Assembly (NCBI RefSeq): GCF_001548235.1
Contig: NZ_AP014938.1
Span: 1,550,001-1,614,000 of the forward strand
Source: Rothia mucilaginosa
GTDB taxonomy: Bacteria; Actinomycetota; Actinomycetes; Actinomycetales; Micrococcaceae
DNA: 64,000 nt
Direction: 5' to 3'
The notes under the pieces: model-generated
Databases searched by the model: none
What the model was told of the DNA's origin: nothing
What the model saw: only the letters and a program-made list of their open reading frames with translations
Part shown: one piece after another, positions 57,609 through 64,000 of the stretch
Layout: the number at the start of each line of letters is the position of its first letter
Position numbering within the stretch: position 1 is the first letter of the stretch
Program-made: the position numbers and the translations under genes

Positions 57609-57639
57609 TATAATAAATTGTATTTCTCGAATAGAAAGG
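57609..57639 (+). promoter_or_regulatory. ltrA -10 box and ribosome site
   Basis: Consensus TATAAT (57609-57614) and AGAAAGG (57633-57639), 7 nt before GTG 57647. These came in with the foreign DNA, as the upstream scrap ends at 57593. Any -35 would overlap the junction. Confidence 0.55.
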
Positions 57640-57646
57640 TCTTAAG

Positions 57647-58792
57647 GTGACAACTCTTATTGAACATAAACGTGTAGAATTTTCAGAACTATTTTATGAC
57701 CTAGTGTTTGTTTTTGCAATTTCAAAAGCAACTGCTTTAATTCACCCTCTTCATGACGGTGTTGTGGCTTGGGAATCTTTACTTGATTTCTTCATCTCTG
57801 TCATGGTTATCATCAATGCCTGGATGATTCAAACCATTTATACCAATCGCTATGGAACAAACTCGTTATTTAATATGGTAATCATGTTTACCAACATGGG
57901 ACTTATGCTCTTTATATCCAATATGATTGGATACAATTGGCAACAATGGTTCTATTATACCTGTTGGGCTGTTGGTACATTGACCCTTACCTTATTTTTT
58001 CAATATTTGGTTGAGTTTTTTAGAGAATCAACCGATAATACTGATCGGGAAAGCATCAAAGGTTTTCTATGGTTAACAGGTCTACAAAGTTTAGGAGTCT
58101 ATCTGGCAGCTCTTTTCCCTATTTACGTTGGAGTCTATATCTTTATTGCTAGTATTCTGCTAACATTTATTGTGCCAATTTTCTTGATGACTAAAGATGA
58201 GCATTTCCAGGTAAATCTTCCCCATTTAATCGAGCGCGTCTCCCTTCTTGTCATCATTACGTTTGGAGAGATGGTTATTGGGCTAGTTAACTTCTTTACA
58301 GTTGAGAATTTCTCTATATATTCGGTTCTTAATTTCGTTATCATGCTTTCCCTGTTCTTGTTTTATTTTGGTGAATTTGACCATGCTATTGATGAAGGAT
58401 CCAATCAAAAGGGAGTATTTATAATTTATAGTCACTATCCTATTTTTATTGGGCTTATGTTGATGACGGTTTCGATGGGTTTTCTTCTGAATCCTGAGGC
58501 TAATCTTCTCGTTGCAATCAGCCTCTTTTATATCGGAATTGGCCTCTTCCAAGCTGCTGTCCTAGCAAATGGGCCCTACAACAAAAACTATCTTCGCTAT
58601 CCGAGAAGTTACTACTGTGTCCAAGCGACACTCTATCTGGCTGCCTTGATTCTCTCTTTGCTTTTCGCTTCTAATGCTATAACAGTGTTGAGTATTGCAA
58701 CCATTTTTACTCTAGCTATAGCTAGTCATTTTATTTCTTTCTGGGTTACACGTACTAAACAATATTCCGTGCCTTACTGGGGGTTCTTCTAA
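57647..58792 (+). CDS. ltrA: low temperature requirement protein A family membrane protein
   Basis: 381-residue integral membrane protein of the LtrA family (PF06772). The N-terminal signature KRVEFSELFYDLVFVFAISK is intact, with about ten to eleven TM segments, a conserved ITFGEMVIGLVNFF segment, FGEFDHAIDEG, and GPYNKNYLRYPRSYY near the end. LtrA was named in Listeria for growth at low temperature, but its biochemical role is unknown. The gene is complete and its AT-rich codon use points to a Streptococcus-type donor. GTG 57647 is supported by a good Shine-Dalgarno. With its own promoter and terminator it may be expressed in the new host. Confidence 0.9.
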   Translation: MTTLIEHKRVEFSELFYDLVFVFAISKATALIHPLHDGVVAWESLLDFFISVMVIINAWMIQTIYTNRYGTNSLFNMVIMFTNMGLMLFISNMIGYNWQQWFYYTCWAVGTLTLTLFFQYLVEFFRESTDNTDRESIKGFLWLTGLQSLGVYLAALFPIYVGVYIFIASILLTFIVPIFLMTKDEHFQVNLPHLIERVSLLVIITFGEMVIGLVNFFTVENFSIYSVLNFVIMLSLFLFYFGEFDHAIDEGSNQKGVFIIYSHYPIFIGLMLMTVSMGFLLNPEANLLVAISLFYIGIGLFQAAVLANGPYNKNYLRYPRSYYCVQATLYLAALILSLLFASNAITVLSIATIFTLAIASHFISFWVTRTKQYSVPYWGFF

Positions 58793-58801
58793 TTAATTTA
58801 T

Positions 58802-58842
58802 AAAAACAAAAAAGCCTTGGCTTCCAAGGCTTTTTTGTTTTT
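58802..58842. terminator. terminator of ltrA, shared with the convergent fragment
   Basis: 19-bp stem (AAAAACAAAAAAGCCTTGG with its complement), 3-nt loop, T-rich on both strands: typical of low-GC Firmicutes, unlike the GC stems elsewhere here. Confidence 0.85.
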
Positions 58843-59083
58843 ATAAACTAAATTTGTCCATCATTTGTTTATCAACTTCCTTTCCAGACATATCTAATCT
58901 GATGACACTATCCGCATCATCTCCAATCATATTGAGATACTCTAGATGAGAACGGAAGTTTTCTATCTTCCCTTCCAATAAATAGAGGGCCAGAGTGTCG
59001 ATGTAGCCGTCTTCATACTGCTCACCTGCATCTACAAAGGACTGATACTTACCGAAACCCTTTTCTATGTCCTCAATAAACTC
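58841..59083 (-). pseudogene. 3' end of a foreign gene, truncated at the island edge
   Basis: 80 codons open on the minus strand down to TAA at 58841-58843, with an in-frame stop just upstream (59084-59086) and no start codon. The product reads EFIEDIEKGFGKYQSFVDAG, then EDGYIDTLALYLLEGK and ending KQMMDKFSL. It is acidic, soluble, with AT-rich codons like ltrA. I do not recognise the family. In the donor it was presumably convergent with ltrA. Confidence 0.75.
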
Positions 59084-59099
59084 TTACTAATGAGCTTCA

Positions 59100-59280
59100 A
59101 GTGGTGAGTCTGGTCGTGTGGGCGGCTATCTTCCTGGGCGTTTCTGCCCTGCTGATGCGCCGCGCAACCCGCCGCTAAATGCTTCTTCCCGCCGCAGTCT
59201 CAAGAGTTCCGTAGTATCAGGGGCTCCCGAGGCTGCGGCGGAAGCCGTACCCGCTCACACCGCATCTGCTAACACTGCCG
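59100..59280 (+). pseudogene. remnant of a second exporter permease gene tail and kinase leader
   Basis: Aligns base for base, at a constant offset of 2232, with 61,332-61,512. The first 79 bp end the permease frame (VVSLVVWAAIFLGVSALLMR then RATRR, stop at 59176-59178), and the three differences there are silent. The rest copies the intergenic leader of the histidine kinase gene up to ACACTGCCG. Confidence 0.88.
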
Positions 59281-59331
59281 CGCCGCGTCCTGGAAACTGG
59301 TGCGAGTGGGTTCGTGGTGAAGGATACGGGT
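59281..59331 (+). pseudogene. remnant of a second response-regulator gene
   Basis: 51 bp matching 63,284-63,334 at 47 positions (codons around EAGASGFVVKDTG). Joined directly to the permease/kinase-leader scrap at a shared GCCGCGCC-like stretch, so a whole kinase copy has been deleted. A different LuxR-type gene could give a similar match, but its place in order favours the local regulator. Confidence 0.75.
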
Positions 59332-59371
59332 TCCCCGTGTGGGGAGAAGACACGGGGTCTTTGTATCTGAT
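59332..59371 (+). repeat. second copy of the ispH terminator's right half
   Basis: TGTGGGGAGAAGACACGGGG and the next 14 bases (59,338-59,371) are identical to 57,461-57,494. The left arm is missing. This marks the joint of the ancient tandem duplication. Confidence 0.85.
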
Positions 59372-59628
59372 GTGCGGGATGCACGGATAGGGACGCTAGC
59401 GCAGCTTCACGTTCACGCTACGCGGGGGAATGCCCCCTCTGCGGCGCTGGGGCGCCTTGAGGACGGAGCCCCCGCTTCGCGCGACCGCCTCCGCTACAGC
59501 TTCGAGGGCCTATTACCCCGGAAATTACCGCGTCATACCAGCCCCTCCGCGAACTCATGACATTTGTCATGGGCAGGTCATGACACTCTGTACCGCACCG
59601 GTGCGAAAACCGGCGGTGTAATAGAAAC
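59372..59628 (+). promoter_or_regulatory. upstream region of the ABC exporter operon
   Basis: No gene; GC-rich, with several short self-complementary stretches (GTGCGGGATGCAC at 59,371-59,384; GCTAGCGC). TGTAAT (59617-59622) lies 6 nt before the ATG at 59629 and is the likely -10 box of a leaderless mRNA. Confidence 0.45.
59556..59585 (+). promoter_or_regulatory. likely operator of the two-component regulator
   Basis: CATGACA-TT-TGTCATG (59556-59571) is a perfect 7-bp inverted repeat. A further GTCATGACA (59577-59585) lies one helical turn on. TCATGAC-type sites are typical for DesR/LiaR-like regulators that control adjacent exporter operons. The site lies 30-60 bp before the predicted -10 box, where activation is expected. 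Confidence 0.6.
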
Positions 59629-60582
<954 letters not shown>

Positions 60583-60651
60583 ACATCAGACCGCCTAAAC
60601 ACCACACCATCTAAACGCTACGCCGCCGTTACACACCTCAAGGAAAACATC

Positions 60652-61410
60652 ATGCTCCGCTACGCACTCTACGACATCCGCGCTTCTATCCTCTCGACCG
60701 ACCGTTTCTTCTTCGGCGTGGCACTGCCGATTGTCTTCTTCCTGCTCTTCGGCGCGATGCAGGACTACTCTTCCCAGCAGATGGGCGACGGCAACGTAGC
60801 GGCCTACGTCATGATTGGCATGGCGCTGTACGGTGCCGTACAGAACACCGTGGCGATTAGCGGCAGCACCGTCACCGAGCTCTCCAGCGGCTGGAACCGC
60901 CAGCTGGCGCTGACCCCGCTGACCACCGGCAAGTACCTGGGTGCGAAGGCGCTGACCGCCCTGGTGATTTCTGCGCTGCCGGTGATTGCGGTGAACATTG
61001 TGGGCATGTTCACCGGTGTTGAGATTCCTGTGAACCAGCAGCTTGCCGCTGGTGCGCTGACGGTGCTGTGCGGTCTGGTGTTCGCCTTCTACGGCATCAT
61101 GATGGGTCTGCTGATTCGTAACGAGAACGCCGTGTCCATTGCGAACGGTCTGCTGGTGATTATGAGCTTCTTCGGTACCGTGTTCTCCCCGCTGAGCACC
61201 GACCTGCTGAAGTACGCCCGCTTCACCCCGCTGTACGGTGCCGCCGAGATTGCCCGCTACCCCTTCAGTGCAGGTCAGACCATTATTTCGGGCGGTGAGG
61301 ACTGGTTCGTGACCGAGCCGCTCTGGTACGCAGTGGTGAGCCTGGTCGTGTGGGCGGCGATCTTCCTGGGTGTTTCTGCCCTGCTGATGCGCCGCGCAAC
61401 CCGCCGCTAA
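60652..61410 (+). CDS. ABC-2 type exporter permease
   Basis: 252 residues with six TM helices: an amphipathic start (RYALYDIRASILSTDRFFFG), TM1 at about 20-38, and the ABC-2 motifs VTELSSGWNRQLALTPLTTG and GIMMGLLIRNENAVSIANGL. The length equals that of short LnrM/N-type permeases that pair with one ATPase gene. AAGGA lies 8-12 nt before the ATG. It is 69 bp after the ATPase gene and likely co-transcribed. Confidence 0.93.
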   Translation: MLRYALYDIRASILSTDRFFFGVALPIVFFLLFGAMQDYSSQQMGDGNVAAYVMIGMALYGAVQNTVAISGSTVTELSSGWNRQLALTPLTTGKYLGAKALTALVISALPVIAVNIVGMFTGVEIPVNQQLAAGALTVLCGLVFAFYGIMMGLLIRNENAVSIANGLLVIMSFFGTVFSPLSTDLLKYARFTPLYGAAEIARYPFSAGQTIISGGEDWFVTEPLWYAVVSLVVWAAIFLGVSALLMRRATRR

Positions 61411-61562
61411 ATGATTCTTCCCGCCGCAGTCTCAAGGGTTCCGTAGTATCAGGAGCTCCCGAGGCTGCGGCGGAAGCCGTATCCACTCACGCTGCTCCTA
61501 CTAACACTGCCGCTACTGACACCGCCGCGCCGGTGGTATCTGCACCCGCGGCACCCGCACGT

Positions 61563-61568
61563 TAGGCT
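61563..61568 (+). promoter_or_regulatory. -10 box of the histidine kinase (leaderless)
   Basis: TAGGCT, 6-nt gap, ATG 61575. It gives the sensor pair its own promoter inside the operon; the 164-bp leader before it holds no gene. Confidence 0.45.
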
Positions 61569-61574
61569 AGAACC

Positions 61575-62843
61575 ATGACCGAAACCCACACCCACACCCA
61601 TTCCTACGAGAACGAACACCCCCACGCAGAGAACGAGGTGGCACCCACCGCCGCGAAGCGCACCCTGGGCAAGAACCGCTTCCGCTTCCTCCACCGCGAA
61701 CGCAGCGGCAACGTGAACTGGCTGGCGCTGGGTTTCAGCGCCCCGTGGCTGGTGTTTCTGCTCATGCCGCTGGACAGCTTCCTCACCACCCCGGAGCTGG
61801 CGCCGGTGCGCTGGACCGGTGTAGTGCTGGTGGCACTTTTCGCGGTGGTGAACTGCTCGGCGTACGCAGTGCCGTGGCTGGTGCCGGTCGCCTCCACGGT
61901 GCGCCGAAGCGTCATCTGGACGCTACTGATGGCACTGCCCGTGGCTGGCCTGACGGCGCTGCGGCTGGAATCGGCGTATGTGGTGTTTTTGTCGTTCAGC
62001 ATGTACTTTGTGGCGTTCTGGATTTTTGGCACGATCGCCCCGTACCGCCTGCGCTTGGGTGTAGCGGCGACGATTGCCCTGGTCTGCTGGCTAATTTTTA
62101 TGGCGAGTATCGGCTTTGACGTCACCGCGCGCGGCGGTATCGCCCTCTTTATCGGTGCGCCGATGGTGGGTCTTCTGGGCTTCTCTTACCTGATTGAGCT
62201 GGGCGAACGTGCGGACGTAGCACGTGCCTCCCTGGCGCTCTCCGAGGAGCGTGAGGAGATTGCCCGCGACGTGCACGACGTGCTGGGCCACTCCCTGACC
62301 GTCATCACCCTCAAGGCTGAGCTGGCGCAGCGTCTGCTGGAGATTGACCCCGCCCGCGCCGGCGCCGAAATGGAGGCAATCGCGCAACTGTCCCGCGCAT
62401 CCCTGGCGGAGGTTCGCTCAACCGTGACGCGCCTGCGCGTGCCCGACTTCTCGGGTGAGATTGAGGGTGCGGGCCGTGCCCTGCAGACCGCCGGTATTCG
62501 CGCCGAACTGCCGGAGGCTCAGAGCGCGCTCGCGGTGGCTGGCGTGAACGCGAAGCTGTTCTCCTGGGTTCTGCGTGAGGCGGTCACGAACATGGTGCGC
62601 CACTCGGGTGCGAACGCGGCGCGGGTGCGCCTGAGCGCAACCGGTCTGGACATCCTTGACAACGGCGTGGGCGTGGGCGATGCCCGCGGTAACGGTTTGA
62701 CGGGCATGGCTCAGCGTGTGGCGGCCTCCGGCGGTAGCGTGGTGATCGAGGTGGCGCCCGAGCAGTGGCTGGCGGAGAACCCTGGCGGTGGGGTGGGCAC
62801 ACGCATCCGTGTGAGCATGGACGGCGACACCTCGGTGCTCTAA
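61575..62843 (+). CDS. sensor histidine kinase (HisKA_3, LiaS/DesK type)
   Basis: 422 residues. The first 20 are cytoplasmic and hold seven His in alternating order (THTHTHS...HPH). Five or six TM helices at about 48-205 form a membrane sensor with short loops, as in DesK-like kinases. The phospho-acceptor His234 is in EIARDVHDVLGHSLTVITLK. The ATP domain has REAVTNMVRHS (N-box) and DNGVGVG (G1). It pairs with the following response regulator and sits behind the exporter genes, a common self-regulating arrangement. Confidence 0.93.
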   Translation: MTETHTHTHSYENEHPHAENEVAPTAAKRTLGKNRFRFLHRERSGNVNWLALGFSAPWLVFLLMPLDSFLTTPELAPVRWTGVVLVALFAVVNCSAYAVPWLVPVASTVRRSVIWTLLMALPVAGLTALRLESAYVVFLSFSMYFVAFWIFGTIAPYRLRLGVAATIALVCWLIFMASIGFDVTARGGIALFIGAPMVGLLGFSYLIELGERADVARASLALSEEREEIARDVHDVLGHSLTVITLKAELAQRLLEIDPARAGAEMEAIAQLSRASLAEVRSTVTRLRVPDFSGEIEGAGRALQTAGIRAELPEAQSALAVAGVNAKLFSWVLREAVTNMVRHSGANAARVRLSATGLDILDNGVGVGDARGNGLTGMAQRVAASGGSVVIEVAPEQWLAENPGGGVGTRIRVSMDGDTSVL

Positions 62844-62986
62844 AGACGCACGTTTAGCCGCGCTTTAAATGCTGAAAATTGGCGCCCAACCCTGGACGGG
62901 TGAGCCGGTAACCCCTGTATCGTGGTGGTAGGTAGCGCCCAGTGCGCCCGCCGTGCCGGTATTCGCTCGTTCCCCGTGAGGTTCCC

Positions 62987-63619
62987 ATGATTCGTGTTCT
63001 GCTCGCTGACGATCAGCAGCTCATCCGTGAGGCTCTTGCCGCCCTGCTGGGTCTGGAGGTCGACCTGGAGATTGTGGGGCAGGTCGGTAGCGGTGACGAG
63101 GTGCTGGGCGCTGTCGCCCTATTGAAGCCGGACGTGGTTCTCCTGGACGTGCAGATGCCCGGTGCTTTGCTGGCTGATGGTATTGAGGCGGCCGCCGCGA
63201 TTCGCGACGCGGGCGCGCTGAGCGAGTCGGGTGAGCCGGTGCGTACGCTGATTGTGACGACTTTTGGCCGCCCCGGTTATGTGCGCCGCGCCCTGGAGGC
63301 TGGTGCGAGTGGTTTCGTGGTGAAGGATACGGGTGCTCGCCAGTTGGCGGAGGCGATTCGTCGTGTGCATGCGGGGTTGCGTGTGGTGGATCCGTCGTTG
63401 GCGGCGGATTCTTTGGTGACGGGTGCTTCTCCGTTGACGGAGCGTGAGGCGCAGGTGCTACGTGAGGCGGCGTCGGGTGGTACGGCTCAGCAGATTGCGG
63501 CGGCGTTGTTTTTGTCGGCGGGTACGGTGCGTAATTATTTGTCGGCGGCGATGGCGAAGACGGGCGCGTCGACGCGTCAGGATGCGGTGCGTATCGCCAC
63601 GGAGAACGGCTGGCTCTAG
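62987..63619 (+). CDS. LuxR-type (NarL/LiaR) response regulator
   Basis: 210 residues from ATG 62987, with GAGG 8 nt upstream; 15 open codons upstream are ignored. Receiver: acidic pair DD at 8-9, phospho-acceptor Asp54 in VVLLDVQMPG, Thr in LIVTTFG, Lys in FVVKDTG. The HTH_LuxR domain at about 145-205 has LTEREAQVLREAASGGTAQQ and LSAGTVRNYLSAAMAKTGA. It should bind the TCATGAC-type operator before the ATPase gene. Confidence 0.95.
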   Translation: MIRVLLADDQQLIREALAALLGLEVDLEIVGQVGSGDEVLGAVALLKPDVVLLDVQMPGALLADGIEAAAAIRDAGALSESGEPVRTLIVTTFGRPGYVRRALEAGASGFVVKDTGARQLAEAIRRVHAGLRVVDPSLAADSLVTGASPLTEREAQVLREAASGGTAQQIAAALFLSAGTVRNYLSAAMAKTGASTRQDAVRIATENGWL

Positions 63620-63673
63620 CCCCTGCTCTCATCAACCAGGACGACAACCAGGGCGGCTCCTGCGCGAACACGG

Positions 63674-63679
63674 TAGAAT
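63674..63679 (+). promoter_or_regulatory. possible -10 box of ychF
   Basis: TAGAAT in the 227-bp gap between the response regulator and ychF; a leader of about 165 nt would follow. No -35 is clear. Confidence 0.3.
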
Positions 63680-63846
63680 GGTAGTGTCTATGCCCGCAGG
63701 CGCCCCGCACCCGTTTCTTCCTGAGACTGGCGGTGCCGCGCTTGGATGCGGGCACCATTTTCGCCCTATGCCCACCCGCACCCGCCGCATCACGTACGCG
63801 GCGCATCCTGAGTGTGTGGCGGGGTACATGATTCGAAGGAAAACTT

Positions 63847-64000
63847 GTGGCTCTAACTATCGGCATTGTTGGCCTGCCTAACGTGGGCAAGTCCACCCTG
63901 TTCAACGCTCTGACCGGCAACACTGTGCTGGCGGCTAACTACCCGTTCGCGACCATTGACCCGAACGTGGGCGTGGTGAACCTGCCGGATGCGCGTCTGA
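63847..64000 (+). CDS. ychF: redox-regulated ATPase YchF, N-terminal part
   Basis: Obg-family P-loop protein that prefers ATP and binds ribosomes. The first 51 codons are in the window: GTG 63847, GAAGGA 6 nt upstream, then [20 protein letters not shown] (P-loop) and [20 protein letters not shown] (switch I with the YchF-type NYPFATI). The gene runs off the end. Confidence 0.95.
   Translation, partial: MALTIGIVGLPNVGKSTLFNALTGNTVLAANYPFATIDPNVGVVNLPDARL

Larger units (their letters stand above)
57594..59099. other. foreign AT-rich segment, Streptococcus-like
   Basis: About 1.5 kb with base and codon use unlike the rest of the window (A/T-ending codons, AAAAA and TTTTT runs). It holds a full gene with a Firmicutes-style promoter, ribosome site and U-rich terminator, plus the 3' end of another gene. 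Both ends abut scraps of a duplicated exporter locus. There is no transposase, integrase or inverted repeat, so it looks like natural transformation with illegitimate or homology-assisted joining, or a mis-assembly. Confidence 0.8.

Noticed and set aside
57445..57645. 66-codon frame between ispH and ltrA
   Set aside because: It starts inside the ispH terminator and spans the ATPase scrap into foreign DNA; no ribosome site.
59118..59390. 90-codon frame over the duplication scraps
   Set aside because: It runs through the permease remnant in another frame, then the regulator scrap and terminator copy; it is a by-product of the rearrangement.

Overview
The window is high-GC actinobacterial chromosome. 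The mycothiol gene mshA, the TsaE-TsaB-RimI-TsaD block, the guaB/guaB-like/guaA cluster and the glmM-coaA-glmS-acpS-nnr-alr order all fit the family Micrococcaceae. The GC content and the many small oral-type functions suggest Rothia, probably close to R. mucilaginosa. The genus call is an inference from gene content, not the result of a search. Many genes start exactly 6-7 nt after a TANNNT -10 hexamer, so leaderless mRNAs look common.

Layout. Positions 1-9,300 hold cell-wall and cofactor genes: glmM and glmS (UDP-GlcNAc supply), mscL, a VanY-type peptidase, coaA, acpS and nnr. Positions 9,300-13,450 read on the minus strand: an orphan polyprenyl sugar-phosphate transferase, then mshA followed 27 bp downstream by a putative phosphatase. 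Positions 13,550-18,100 carry alr and the t6A tRNA-modification genes tsaE, tsaB, rimI and tsaD. Positions 18,200-21,230 hold a YbdK/GCS2-type ligase and a THUMP-like methyltransferase on the minus strand. Next come groES-groEL and the GMP branch guaB, guaB-like and guaA (21,400-28,350). A 53-codon gene missed by length cut-offs lies at 28,546-28,707, between two terminators with identical stems.

Positions 29,000-38,620 carry an AEC transporter and an alpha-glucoside module: two GH13 glucosidases, an EEP-family hydrolase, a PTS EIICB transporter and an RpiR-type regulator, with a candidate operator array in the divergent region. Positions 38,700-43,600 encode a 1.3-kb-residue DUF4011-type helicase-like protein whose ATPase motifs are degenerate, plus a small partner. 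Positions 43,700-57,430 are mixed housekeeping: FmdB-type zinc ribbon, 5-formyl-THF cyclo-ligase, galU, a large low-complexity membrane protein, a DedA-like protein, a LysR-effector-domain protein without HTH, a Nudix hydrolase, an osmoprotectant-type binding lipoprotein, an alanine-type aminotransferase, xseA/xseB and ispH.

The most striking region is 57,440-63,620. An ABC exporter and its two-component system (ATPase, permease, HisKA_3 kinase, LuxR-type regulator) form an intact locus from 59,629. Upstream lie short in-order scraps of a second copy: ispH terminator, ATPase, permease tail, regulator fragment, and the ispH terminator again. This is the pattern of a decayed tandem duplication. 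Between the ATPase and permease scraps sits about 1.5 kb of AT-rich, Firmicutes/Streptococcus-like DNA with a complete ltrA gene, its own promoter and terminator, and the 3' end of another gene. The window ends in the start of ychF.
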